From the NCBI GenBank assembly GCA_964244115.1, contig CAXTHM010000009.1, positions 9,290 to 73,289 on the forward strand: a stretch of 64,000 bases of DNA, written 5' to 3'. The stretch's first letter is position 1, and each line of letters begins with the position of its first letter. The notes beneath the pieces were generated by a model. That model did not search any database. It was not told where the DNA came from and saw only the letters and a list, made by a program, of their open reading frames with translations. The DNA is from CADCWK01 sp964244115 (GTDB lineage: Bacteria; Chloroflexota; Chloroflexia; Thermomicrobiales; UBA6265). Below are positions 35,948-45,811 of the stretch, in pieces. A program made the position numbers and the translations under genes.

Positions 35948-37621
35948 CTAGAACTTCTGGTCCCGGCCCCGGACCTCGGTGATCACCTTGCCGAGGCCAC
36001 GCCCGATCTTGCCACCGACCTTGTTGACCGTCGCCCGCTGCTCTGGACTCAAGACGCCGTAGTACATCGCCACGCCGGCCGCGCCCAGCCAGATGATCGA
36101 CTCGACGCCGTCCTTGCCGGCGTCGGCGGTCCGGTGGGCGGCGTTACGGGTGCTGCCGCGGAAGTGGGACGATGCGGCGACCGCCTGGTCGCCGACCTGG
36201 GCGGCGCGCTTCGCGGCCTCGGAGAGGCGGTCGAGAGCCGACTGGAGGCCGTCCTCGGCTCCCTCGACCGCCTTGGCCCCCTGCTTCCTGGTCTCATGGA
36301 CCCGGGTGCCGGTCTTGTCCCCGGTCTGCTCGATCAGATCGGTGACCTGCGAGATGAACGACGGGATGTTGGACTGCAGCAAAGCGGCCATGTCCAGCCC
36401 ACGGTCACGGGCCTCGCTCGCGCGATCCGGTGCCAGTGACGACACCTTGGCCGTCGGGACGAGATCCTTCGCGGCCGGGACGAGATCCTTCGCGCTCTGG
36501 GCCACGTGCCCCGCCTGTCCCTGGAGCGTCTTCAGTGCCTCCTGGCTCTGCCCGACGACACGATCGCGGAGGGCTGAAGGGTCATCGCGGAGATCATCGG
36601 AGAGGTGGCCGATACGATCCCCCACCTTGCCGAGGGCGGGACCTGCTGCGGCCGCCGCCTTGTGGGTCGCGTCGGAAATCGCCGACTGGGCGCGTCCGAG
36701 CGCATCGGCCGCGGCACCGGTCGAGACGCCGGAACCCGTCGTGGCGGCGCGTTCCGAAACGGCCTGGCCAGCCCGGTTGGCGGTGTCGGCGACCTGATGG
36801 CCGATCTCCGCCGCTCGCTCGCCGACCGTCTTCGCGACATCGGGAAGGTTCCTGCGAGCGTCCTCACGGACATCATTGATGAGGGCCGTGACATCGCCCG
36901 AGGAGGACTTCGCCAGGGACACGACCTGATCGCGGACCCCGGAGACGCGGCTGGTGGTGTCCTTGCTGCCGTCGCGGAGCGTCGTCCCAATCGCGTCAGC
37001 CGCTTCCTGGCCCCGCTCCTGGAGACGCCTGACGTGTTCGTTGGCCATCGTCGTCACCTCTCCCGTCAGGTTCGATGTGGTTCGGCGCAGGCCGTCCGCC
37101 CGCTGACCGGCCGCCTTCTCGAACTGCCTGACGTCCTGCCGCCCATTATCGACCATCCCGGCCAGCAGGCGCGGAACATCGCCGACGACCTGCCGTGTCG
37201 TGTCGACCCGTCGACCGGCCTGCCGCTCCAGCCGCTTCACGGATTTCGCCGACTGCTTCCGCCGCCGGGCGAGCTCCTTCTCGGCCCTGGACAGACGCTT
37301 GCCACCCTCGACACTGGCCACCCCGGCGAGCTCGACGGCTCGCTCGCGGTAGCCCTGGACGACCGGGGCGAGCTCGTCGGCTCGCTGCTCGATCGACCGG
37401 ACGGCCTGGCTGTCGACGGCGGCATGGAGCCGACCACGCAAGTGCGTCGGCAGGGGCGTGGGGCCGGACGGGTCGGAACCGGTGTCGCGGTCCTCGGGCT
37501 GCTCGGTCAGCTTCTGGAACAGCCACGCCGCCCCACCACAGGCCGTCGCCGCCAACGCGACCAACTGCCCGTTGCTCAGTTCAGGCCGGACCAGACGTCC
37601 GGACTCGATCTCGTTCGCCAT
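35948..37621 (-). CDS. Long amphipathic-helix (apolipoprotein/LEA-like) protein, 557 residues
   Basis: Starts at ATG 37621, directly after the TAG of the upstream 78-residue gene, with AGGAGG upstream. Residues 17-42 are hydrophobic (GQLVALAATACGGAAWLFQ). A mainly helical body of about 450 residues rich in Ala, Asp, Arg, Val and Gln follows, with recurring short patterns (KDLVPAAKDLVPTAK). A second hydrophobic stretch near 515-535 (IIWLGAAGVAMYYG) is followed by a basic tail. The body reads like LEA or apolipoprotein-type proteins that lie on membranes or lipid surfaces. No enzyme motif. Function unknown. Confidence 0.75.
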   Translation of the reverse strand: MANEIESGRLVRPELSNGQLVALAATACGGAAWLFQKLTEQPEDRDTGSDPSGPTPLPTHLRGRLHAAVDSQAVRSIEQRADELAPVVQGYRERAVELAGVASVEGGKRLSRAEKELARRRKQSAKSVKRLERQAGRRVDTTRQVVGDVPRLLAGMVDNGRQDVRQFEKAAGQRADGLRRTTSNLTGEVTTMANEHVRRLQERGQEAADAIGTTLRDGSKDTTSRVSGVRDQVVSLAKSSSGDVTALINDVREDARRNLPDVAKTVGERAAEIGHQVADTANRAGQAVSERAATTGSGVSTGAAADALGRAQSAISDATHKAAAAAGPALGKVGDRIGHLSDDLRDDPSALRDRVVGQSQEALKTLQGQAGHVAQSAKDLVPAAKDLVPTAKVSSLAPDRASEARDRGLDMAALLQSNIPSFISQVTDLIEQTGDKTGTRVHETRKQGAKAVEGAEDGLQSALDRLSEAAKRAAQVGDQAVAASSHFRGSTRNAAHRTADAGKDGVESIIWLGAAGVAMYYGVLSPEQRATVNKVGGKIGRGLGKVITEVRGRDQKF

Positions 37622-37858
37622 CTAGACAGCCTCCTGCTCGTTTTCATTCTCATTCAGGGCGGAACGTAGGGCCATGAGCCGCTGCTCCACGCTCACATCG
37701 CGCAGAAGCTCAGCCAGGAGCAACCGGACCATCTCCGTCCGCTCCTCAGGCGAGAGGTCGCGAACCATCGTCATCGCGATATCCCTCGCCGCCTCGGCTC
37801 GCTCGTCCGGACTGAGCTGCGTCACCATCTGTTGCGCCATCGTGCTCAGCAGGCTCAT
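37622..37858 (-). CDS. Small helical protein with ~20-residue internal repeats
   Basis: 78 residues from ATG 37858. Two clear repeat units, LSPDERAEAARDIAMTMVRD and LSPEERTEMVRLLLAELLRD, are followed by a third partial unit (VSVEQRLMALRSAL). An acidic tail (NENENEQEAV) ends the protein. Charged, soluble helices. Its TAG is immediately followed by the ATG of the 557-residue gene, so the two are translationally coupled and probably partners. No family recognised. Confidence 0.75.
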   Translation of the reverse strand: MSLLSTMAQQMVTQLSPDERAEAARDIAMTMVRDLSPEERTEMVRLLLAELLRDVSVEQRLMALRSALNENENEQEAV

Positions 37859-38045
37859 GCCACTCCCAACCGCCGGTCCGGTGATCCCCCGGACACGACG
37901 TGCTACGGTGTGCGTTGCAATCGGCTGGCCAACGCGACCCACGGCGAAACGCCAGTACCACGACGTTTTCCGCCGTAGTGCATGGTCGCGGCTCGCCACG
38001 ATCGTGCGCCCGTATCCAGCCACAGAACGAGACCAAGAGCCAAGT

Positions 38046-40013
38046 ATGAACGACAGGCAGCGTTTCGATGTGGTGGTGATCGGCGGGGGTCACGCCGGCT
38101 GCGAGGCCGCCCTGGCCTCTGGCCGGCGCGGGGCCCGTGTCCTCGTGATCACCCCGAACCTCGACCGGATCGGGTTCATGCCCTGCAACCCCTCGATCGG
38201 CGGACCGGCCAAGGGCCACCTGGTCGCCGAGATCGATGCCCTCGGTGGGGAGATGGGCCGAGTGGCTGACCGGACGGCGCTTCAGGTCCGGACGCTCAAC
38301 ACGGGCAAGGGGCCGGCCGTCCAGGCGCTGCGGGTGCAGTGCGACAAGACCCTCTACGCCCTCGCGATGGCGGAGGCGCTGACGGCGGCGCCGAACGTCA
38401 CGCTCCTTCAGGACGACGCCACCGGCCTCCTGACCACGGACGACAGGGGGTCGCGCGTCGTATCGGGTCTCACGACGCTCGGCTCCGGGTCGATCTCTGC
38501 CACGGCCGTGGTCGTCACGGCCGGCACCTTCCTGCGCGGGCAACTCGTCCGCGGCGAGGAGCGGCTCGGCGGGGGTCGAGCCGGGGAGCGGGCGGATACG
38601 TCGCTGGCCGAGGAGCTGGCCGCGGTCGGCATCCGGACGCGCCGGTTCAAGACCGGGACGCCCCCTCGGATCGACGCCCGAACCGTGGACTTCCCGCTCG
38701 GGACCCTCCAGCCGGGCGACAGTGCCGACCGCTGGTTCAGCCACGACGGGCGCCAGGGCCGGATCGTGCCGAAGGGCCAGGCGCCGATCGACCTGCTCGC
38801 TCGGCAGCTGCCCTCCCCCACCCAGCGGGCGGACCGGCCCCAACTGGCGTGCCTGCGGCTGGACACCAACGCCGAGATGCACGCGATCATCGCCGCCAAT
38901 CTGCACCGGGCCCCGATGTTCAACGGCGCGATCGAGGGCGTCGGACCGCGCTACTGCCCGTCGATCGAGGACAAGGTCCACCGGTTCGCCGACAAGGCCA
39001 GCCACCCGGTCTTCCTGGAGCCGGAGGGCTGGCGGACGGACGAACTCTACGTCCAGGGCATGAGTACCAGTCTGCCGGCCGATGTCCAGGAGGCGGCGCT
39101 GCGGACGATCCCGGCCCTGCGCGACGTCCGGATCACCCGGTACGGCTACGCGGTCGAGTACGACGCCGTCGACGCCAATGAACTGACCGGGGCGCTGGAG
39201 GCGCGACGACTGCCGGGGCTGTTCCTGGCCGGACAGGTCAACGGCACCTCCGGCTACGAGGAGGCCGCCGCGCAGGGGCTGGTCGCCGGCGCCAACGCCG
39301 CCGCCCGGGCATTCGGGCTGGAGGAGCTGCGGCTCCGGCGCGACGAGGCGTACATCGGTGTCCTGATCGACGACATCACCACCCGCGCCCTCGACGAGCC
39401 CTACCGGATGCTGACCTCCCGGGCCGAACACCGCCTGCTCCTCCGGGTCGGGACGGCACCGCGTCGTCTCGGGACGGTCGCCCGGCGGCTCGGGCTGGTG
39501 GACGAGCGCCGCTCGGCGGAGATCGAGACAGAGTTCGCCGCCGAGGAGGCGCTCCAGGCCGGGCTCAGGGCGATAGCCTTCGACCAGCGCCCGGACGACA
39601 TCAGCCTCCTGGCCGCCCAGGGGATCGAGCCCCCCAGTGGGCGCCAGTCGGCCTGGGATCTGCTGCGGCGCCCCCCGGTCACGATGGGCCAGATCGCGGC
39701 GGCGTTGGCGGCTCGCGGGATCGACCTGCCGGATGACGCGGACAGCGAGATACGGGCGCGGGTGACCGACACCGCCAAGTACGAGGGCTTCGTCCGGCGG
39801 GCCGAGCGGGAGGCCGGCCGGACAGCCAATCTCGACCGGTTCCGGATCGACTCGGGGATCGACTTCCACACGGTCGCCGGGCTCCGGATCGAGGCCCGGC
39901 AGCGGCTCACCGCGGCCCAGCCGGAGACGATCGGCCAGGCCGGGCGGTTGGCAGGGGTCACGGCGTCCGATATCGCGGCCCTGCTGATCCACAGTCGGCG
40001 GCGGGGGCGATGA
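38046..40013 (+). CDS. mnmG: tRNA uridine-5-carboxymethylaminomethyl modification enzyme MnmG (GidA)
   Basis: 655 residues from ATG 38046. FAD-dependent partner of MnmE that modifies the wobble uridine of certain tRNAs. FAD loop GGGHAGCEAALAS at 13-25; PCNPSIGGPAKGHL; GTFLRG; the conserved RFKTGTPPRID; and the helical C-terminal domain with KYEGFVRR. All landmarks are intact. Downstream metallophosphoesterase overlaps by ATGA. No mnmE in the window. Confidence 0.97.
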   Translation: MNDRQRFDVVVIGGGHAGCEAALASGRRGARVLVITPNLDRIGFMPCNPSIGGPAKGHLVAEIDALGGEMGRVADRTALQVRTLNTGKGPAVQALRVQCDKTLYALAMAEALTAAPNVTLLQDDATGLLTTDDRGSRVVSGLTTLGSGSISATAVVVTAGTFLRGQLVRGEERLGGGRAGERADTSLAEELAAVGIRTRRFKTGTPPRIDARTVDFPLGTLQPGDSADRWFSHDGRQGRIVPKGQAPIDLLARQLPSPTQRADRPQLACLRLDTNAEMHAIIAANLHRAPMFNGAIEGVGPRYCPSIEDKVHRFADKASHPVFLEPEGWRTDELYVQGMSTSLPADVQEAALRTIPALRDVRITRYGYAVEYDAVDANELTGALEARRLPGLFLAGQVNGTSGYEEAAAQGLVAGANAAARAFGLEELRLRRDEAYIGVLIDDITTRALDEPYRMLTSRAEHRLLLRVGTAPRRLGTVARRLGLVDERRSAEIETEFAAEEALQAGLRAIAFDQRPDDISLLAAQGIEPPSGRQSAWDLLRRPPVTMGQIAAALAARGIDLPDDADSEIRARVTDTAKYEGFVRRAEREAGRTANLDRFRIDSGIDFHTVAGLRIEARQRLTAAQPETIGQAGRLAGVTASDIAALLIHSRRRGR

Positions 40014-40750
40014 GCATCGCCATCATCTCGGACATCCACGGCAACGCGGCGGCGCTCGAAGCGGTCCTGGCCGACATCGCCGCTCGGGGCGACTGCGACA
40101 CGATCTGGAACCTGGGCGACACGGTGGGATACGGGCCGGAGCCGGGCCGCTGCCTGGATCTCCTCGCCGCCGCCGGACCCGCGATCACGATGGTCGGCAA
40201 CCACGATCTTGCCTGCATCGGCCGCCTGGACACCGGCCTGTTCAACCTCGTCGCCCGGTCGGCGACCGAGTGGACGGCCCGGCAACTCGACGACGCGCAA
40301 CGGGCGCTGCTCGGGAGCTACCCGGAGACGGCGACCGCCGGCGAAGTCACCCTCGCCCACGGCAGCCCGCGCTCGCCGATCTGGGAGTACGTCATCTCGG
40401 CCGAGATCGCGACGGAGAACATGGCCGCCTTCCCGACCCAACTCTGCTTCGTCGGCCACACCCACGTCGCCGCGGTCGCGTCGTACCCGGGAGACTCCAG
40501 CCGCGTCCGCTATCGTCGCGCCGGAGCTGGGACGGTGATCGACGTCGGGGACGAGCGAGCGATTATCAACCCCGGCAGCGTCGGGCAGCCACGAGATGGC
40601 GACCCCCGGGCGGCGTGGATGGCGTTCGACGTCGCCCGCGCCACCGTCGAGATGCGCCGGACGGGCTACTCGATCGAGGTGACTCAGCGAGCCATCGCCG
40701 CCGCCGGGCTGCCAGAGGCGCTCGGCAAGCGGCTGGCGCTCGGGCGGTGA
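40010..40750 (+). CDS. Calcineurin-like metallophosphoesterase (YfcE/MJ0936 type)
   Basis: 246 residues, ATG overlapping the mnmG stop. Metal-binding motifs of the family are all visible: ISDIHGN at the start, LGDTVGYGP, VGNHD, LAHGSP, GHTHVA, and NPGSVGQPR. It probably hydrolyses small phosphodiesters or phosphoproteins; substrate unknown. Coupled to mnmG. Confidence 0.92.
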   Translation: MSIAIISDIHGNAAALEAVLADIAARGDCDTIWNLGDTVGYGPEPGRCLDLLAAAGPAITMVGNHDLACIGRLDTGLFNLVARSATEWTARQLDDAQRALLGSYPETATAGEVTLAHGSPRSPIWEYVISAEIATENMAAFPTQLCFVGHTHVAAVASYPGDSSRVRYRRAGAGTVIDVGDERAIINPGSVGQPRDGDPRAAWMAFDVARATVEMRRTGYSIEVTQRAIAAAGLPEALGKRLALGR

Positions 40751-40763
40751 CCCCACTCCCAGC

Positions 40764-40842
40764 GAAGCGAAGCTTCTCTCCATCCGCGGATGGAGAGGAA
40801 CTTCTTCCGGGCGGCTTCGCCTCCCTGTCCCGGGTGGGGACG
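40764..40842. repeat. Dispersed palindromic repeat, diverged copy E
   Basis: TTCTCTCCATCCGCGGATGGAGAGGAA (perfect short palindrome around CCATCCGCGGATGG) followed by CTCCCTGTCCCGGGTGGGG, related to copies A-D. It lies just after the phosphoesterase gene. No gene in the rest of the 40751-41047 gap. Confidence 0.6.
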
Positions 40843-41047
40843 TGGTAGTCACCCACCGCGGCGCGGCGATCGCTGAGCCTGACGACCACTCGATTCGCTC
40901 CGATGCGGCCCGTCGGTTTGCGGAATGATCCCGGTGGCGGGATACTTGACCGGTCGAAAGCAATCGAATCCGCGCTGGCCCGGTCGTCCCCTGGTAGCGC
41001 CTTACGCTCGGAGCCTTCGGCTCGGGGTCGATGGATAGTCAGAACCT

Positions 41048-41551
41048 ATGGAAGACCGCGTCAAACGGCTCGTCGTTCCCGTCAGCGGCCAACGCTCCGA
41101 CGACCGGGCCATCCGCGTCGCCGCCCAGATCGCCGACAAGAAGCCGATCGAACTCACGCTGATCCACGTCGTCGAAGTCCCCCAGCAGCTCCCGCTCGAT
41201 GCCGAACTGCCAGCCGAGATCGAGCGTGGCGAGGCCATCCTGCGGGGCGCCGAGCGACTCGCCCAGTCGCTCCTGACCGGCAAGAACGTCCAGGTCGAGA
41301 GCGAACTGCTCCAGGCCAGAACGGCCGGCACCGCCGTCGTCGACGAGGCGATCGAGCGGCACTCGCACCTGATCATCATGGGGACGCGGCTCCGCTCCAA
41401 GCACGGCAAGGTCGGGCTCGGAGAGACGACCCGCTACATCCTCCAGACGTCTCCCTGCGAAGTCATGGTCCTGCGCCAGGCGATGGGCGCGACCGAGGAG
41501 GACGCCGTCCTGACGATCGCGGCGGCCAGCCAGAGCCGGGGCGGCCGGTGA
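41048..41551 (+). CDS. Universal stress protein (UspA) domain protein
   Basis: 167 residues, Rossmann-like UspA fold. The N-terminal RLVVPVSGQRSDDRAI has lost the classical Asp after the first strand (VPVSG for VPVDG). The C-terminal ATP-binding segment GTRLRSKHGKVGLGETTRY, then ILQTSPCEVMVLR, resembles the G-x2-G-x9-G(S/T) signature. Followed by two TrkA-type genes: the stop overlaps the first by GTGA. A potassium-transport-linked UspA is therefore likely. Confidence 0.88.
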   Translation: MEDRVKRLVVPVSGQRSDDRAIRVAAQIADKKPIELTLIHVVEVPQQLPLDAELPAEIERGEAILRGAERLAQSLLTGKNVQVESELLQARTAGTAVVDEAIERHSHLIIMGTRLRSKHGKVGLGETTRYILQTSPCEVMVLRQAMGATEEDAVLTIAAASQSRGGR

Positions 41552-41997
41552 GGGTCGTCGTGATGGGGAGCGGCCGGGTCGGGGCCCGGGTCGCGACGAT
41601 CCTCGACAAGAACGGCCATGACGTGACCGTGATCGACGTTGCCGGAGACGCGTTCCGGCGGCTGCCGGCGACCTTCGGTGGCAGCACCGTGATCGGGACG
41701 GGGATCGATGAGGACGTCCTGCGGTCGGCCGGGATCGAGGGGGCGGACGCGTTCATCGCGGTCTCCGGCAAGGACAACCGGAACATCATGGCGACCCAGC
41801 TCGTTGATCTGCTTTTCGACGTGCCGGAGCGGATCTGTCGCATCACCGACCCCGTCCGCGAGGAGACGTACCGGCGCATGGGCATGACGACGGTCTGCCC
41901 GACGACGACCGTCTCCGCCGTGATCATCGACACCGTCATCAACATGGACGCCGCCATCCCCGGCCGCGTCGGCGCCGCCCTCGGCGATGCGTCCTGA
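41548..41997 (+). CDS. TrkA-N (RCK_N) domain protein, N-domain only
   Basis: 149 residues from GTG 41548, overlapping the UspA stop by 4 bases. Nucleotide-binding RCK N-domain: VVVMGSGRVGARVA with the GxGxxG, DVAGDAF for the ribose-binding acid, and FIAVSGKDNRNIMATQ. It ends where RCK_C would start, so it lacks the ligand-binding C-domain. Probably a regulatory subunit of a K+ transporter, working with the following RCK protein. Confidence 0.9.
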   Translation: MRVVVMGSGRVGARVATILDKNGHDVTVIDVAGDAFRRLPATFGGSTVIGTGIDEDVLRSAGIEGADAFIAVSGKDNRNIMATQLVDLLFDVPERICRITDPVREETYRRMGMTTVCPTTTVSAVIIDTVINMDAAIPGRVGAALGDAS

Positions 41998-42080
41998 ACC
42001 CCAACCCCATTGACCAGTCGCTCCCATGCCGGCCGGGCCGGTTCCGGGATCGCACACCTCTCCACAAGGATTGAGATACC

Positions 42081-42743
42081 GTGTACATCATCGTCGTCGG
42101 CGCCGGGAAGGTCGGCTACTACCTCTCCCGCAATCTGCTCGAGGAGGGCCATGAGGTCCTGCTGATCGAGAAGGACGCCGCCAAGGTCGAACGGCTGACC
42201 GAGGAACTCGGCTCCGTGATCGTGCTGGGCGATGCCGCCGAGGCGACGACCCTGAGCAGCGCCGGCGCCGCCCGGGCCGACGTCATCATCGCCGTCACCG
42301 GCGAGGACGAGGACAACCTCGTCGTCTGCCAGATCGCCAAGCAGAAGTTCCGGGTCGGGCGCTCGGTCGCCCGGGTGAGCAACCCGCGCAACGAGAAGGT
42401 CTTCCGGCTGCTCGGGATCGACGTGATCGTCAGCCAGACCAGCTACATCATGAACCTGATCGAGCAGGCGATCCCGGATCAGTCGTTCGTCCACCTGCTC
42501 AACCTGCGCTACGCCGACCTCGCGATCGTGGAGGCCCGGATCGACCAGAACTCGGTCGTCGCCCACCAGATGATCGGCGAGATCAAGCTGCCCGTAGACT
42601 GCGTGATCGCGGCGATCGGCCGCGGCGCCCACGTCACCATCCCGACGGCGGGGACGGAACTCCAGCCAGGCGATGACGTCATCGCGGTGACGCGGTCGGA
42701 CCAGGAAGACGAGCTGCGGCGGTTGCTCTGTACCATCTGTTGA
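42081..42743 (+). CDS. TrkA-type K+ transport regulator (RCK_N and RCK_C)
   Basis: 220 residues from GTG 42081 (AAGGA about 10 bases upstream). IIVVGAGKVGYYLS begins the RCK N-domain, LIEKDAAKVERL supplies the acidic residue, and AVTGEDEDNLVVCQIAK follows. The C-domain (ALAIVEARIDQNS, then LQPGDDVIAVTR) is complete. It should gate a TrkH/KtrB-type channel in response to NAD(H)/ATP/ADP. No channel gene follows. Confidence 0.92.
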   Translation: MYIIVVGAGKVGYYLSRNLLEEGHEVLLIEKDAAKVERLTEELGSVIVLGDAAEATTLSSAGAARADVIIAVTGEDEDNLVVCQIAKQKFRVGRSVARVSNPRNEKVFRLLGIDVIVSQTSYIMNLIEQAIPDQSFVHLLNLRYADLAIVEARIDQNSVVAHQMIGEIKLPVDCVIAAIGRGAHVTIPTAGTELQPGDDVIAVTRSDQEDELRRLLCTIC

Positions 42744-43003
42744 GCCGGAGGCGCGAGCGGTGATCCGTGCTCCGGGTATGCCGAGAACCATCGCTCAGCG
42801 TTGAGTGGTCCCGACCAGGACCGTCGATGACCACGACGGCCGGGTCACGAGCCGGCGGACGGCCTCCGGCTCGGGCGGTACGTATTGCGGTTGGTAGCCG
42901 AACTGGCGTTCATTGCGTTCTCCTCCCAGAATATCTATATTTCCTCAAACGCCTCGACTGTTCGGCGCGGCGAGATGTGATCGACCATCAGGGGAGTAGC
43001 AAG

Positions 43004-43837
43004 ATGAGCGAACGGTTCGATGGACTTGCCCGCGCCGCCACGCGACGACTCACGCGTCGCACCGCGCTGAAGGCGTCAGGGGTGGGTCTCGCTGGCGGTC
43101 TGGCGATGCATTCGGCGGTCAGCGCCGCTGCCCAGGACGCCGCCACCCCGACTACCGTCGACGGCGTCACGCTGACGGACGGCGCCTTCCTCTTCGTCCA
43201 GTCCGCCACCTCGGGCACCCTGGAGACCAACCCCGGTGCGGGCACACCTTCGGCCACTGGCACTCCGGTCGCCGGTGGAGGCGGCGACTACCTCCTGACG
43301 CTGAGAGGGCACACCGGCAACACGATCTACTTCTCCGATCGGCCGGAGCGGATCTTCGGCGAGGGCTCGACCGACCGGTTCATCGCCGGGCTCGGCTTCT
43401 CGCCGACGAACCCGCCCAACGCCGCCCTGGTGACGAACGACGCGGACGGCAACGAGGACATCCTCGTCGTCGAACTCCTCGACCCAGTCTACGACGCCGG
43501 CGCCGGCTCGGTGACGTACGGGGTGAACATCCTGGGTGACTACGAGGGTGGTCTCGATTTCGTCGCCGGGAGGCAGCAGGATGAGGATCTCGCCCCGACT
43601 TTCGGCGCGGCCAGCCTGTTCATCGACGACTGCCCGGATCTGACCGAGTGCGTATATTACGGCACGCGACCCGGCGAGGTCGTCGATATCGGCGGGCTCC
43701 CGGGTGGCTCGGTCGGGCAGTGCTGGCACTGGAGCAAGTTGGAGTGCATTCCGTGCAACGGGAATGACACGTCCTACTATGACAACATCTGCAACGAGAA
43801 CTACTCCGGCTGTCAGAACAGGTGCTCCGCGGATTAG
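43004..43837 (+). CDS. Exported protein of unknown function, Cys-rich C-terminus
   Basis: 277 residues from ATG 43004 (GGGGAG 8 bases upstream). Twin-arginine-type signal at 14-46 (RRTALKASGVGLAGG, ending SAAAQ), then a Thr/Pro/Gly linker. Residues about 65-210 form a beta-rich domain (GDYLLTLRGHTGNTIYFSDR, FIAGLGFSPTNPPNAALV, DILVVELLDPVYD), seen from memory in other bacterial exported proteins without assigned function. The last 70 residues have eight Cys and likely form disulphides. The two domains look fused. Ends at a 36-bp palindromic terminator. Confidence 0.72.
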   Translation: MSERFDGLARAATRRLTRRTALKASGVGLAGGLAMHSAVSAAAQDAATPTTVDGVTLTDGAFLFVQSATSGTLETNPGAGTPSATGTPVAGGGGDYLLTLRGHTGNTIYFSDRPERIFGEGSTDRFIAGLGFSPTNPPNAALVTNDADGNEDILVVELLDPVYDAGAGSVTYGVNILGDYEGGLDFVAGRQQDEDLAPTFGAASLFIDDCPDLTECVYYGTRPGEVVDIGGLPGGSVGQCWHWSKLECIPCNGNDTSYYDNICNENYSGCQNRCSAD

Positions 43838-43878
43838 ATCCTTGCCGCGCAAGGGTCGACGCGACCCGGATCGAAAGG

Positions 43879-43914
43879 CGAAGACGCCGAGCCAGCGCTG
43901 GCTCGGCGTCTTCG
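43879..43914. terminator. 36-bp perfect palindrome, bidirectional terminator
   Basis: CGAAGACGCCGAGCCAGC followed exactly by its reverse complement. It lies between the convergent ends of the exported-protein gene and gdhA. Only short T stretches flank it. Confidence 0.75.
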
Positions 43915-43943
43915 TATCGTCGGAAGGATGGAACGCCCGGGGG

Positions 43944-45260
<1,317 letters not shown>

Positions 45261-45428
45261 CGTCGTCTCACTCCTTGGGAGGCGGCTACATAGCCTCCGA
45301 AGATGGGGATCGGGTCCGCCATGGAGCGGAATGCCTTAGTATCTCATCACAAACCCGTATCATCCATCTCATGCATTGAGCACATACCATCCAGGCAAGG
45401 CGACTCGGTCCAAGAGCATAGTCGTGTC

Positions 45429-45457
45429 TTGACCGGCCGTTGCGGGGCCGGTCATAG
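45429..45457 (+). promoter_or_regulatory. Possible promoter of the SRP RNA candidate
   Basis: TTGACC (45429-45434), 17-base spacer, then a poor -10 (TCATAG at 45452-45457), about 5 bases before the predicted RNA 5' end. The spacer contains an 8-bp inverted repeat (GACCGGCC..GGCCGGTC). Confidence 0.35.
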
Positions 45458-45461
45458 GCAC

Positions 45462-45567
45462 GCGACCTGGTGCTCCGGGTTTGCCAGTCCTGACGGAAAC
45501 GCAGCAAGGCAATGTTGATCGAGATGCATCCGGCGCCCTGGCAAGCTGGCCGGTAGCCCCAGGTCGC
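45462..45567 (+). ncRNA. ffs: Candidate small signal-recognition-particle RNA (4.5S-type)
   Basis: A 106-base rod closed by GCGACCTGG (45462-45470) and CCAGGTCGC (45559-45567). Inside, GTTTGCCAG..GACGGAAACGCAGCAAGGC parallels E. coli 4.5S GTTTACCAG..CCGGAAGGAAGCAGCCAAGGC: a GNRA loop on a short stem, the AGCA of the conserved internal loop, then AAGGCA. The 5' side of that loop (TCCTGA) differs from the usual TCAGG, so the Ffh-binding site may be altered. The region is non-coding on both strands. Assignment by reading only. Confidence 0.6.
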
Positions 45568-45730
45568 CATGAATAACCTGGCTGAAGGACGGCGCTTGGC
45601 GCATCCGTCGTTCAACGTGCTGTGAGAGCGGGCGCGAAGGACCGTCTTTGAGCCAGGCCGTTCATGGCCAGGCTGTCAGGACCGATCGATCGTTCAAGAT
45701 CCCGGGCAGCACGTCGAGCGCCTGCACGAC

Positions 45731-45795
45731 AAGAAAGCCCCCTCTCCATCTCGCTGGCGTGCTTCGCCCTTGCGGATGGCGAGGGGGCTTTCTTA
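45731..45795 (+). repeat. Dispersed palindromic repeat, copy B (also terminator)
   Basis: AAAGCCCCCTCTCCATC arm, insert CTCGCTGGCGTGCTTCGC, and GATGGCGAGGGGGCTTTC arm: about 17 bp of near-perfect pairing. Lies between the SRP RNA candidate and gatB, whose stop codon is at 45812. Confidence 0.85.
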
Positions 45796-45811
45796 GGGGG
45801 GCGTCTCGCCC

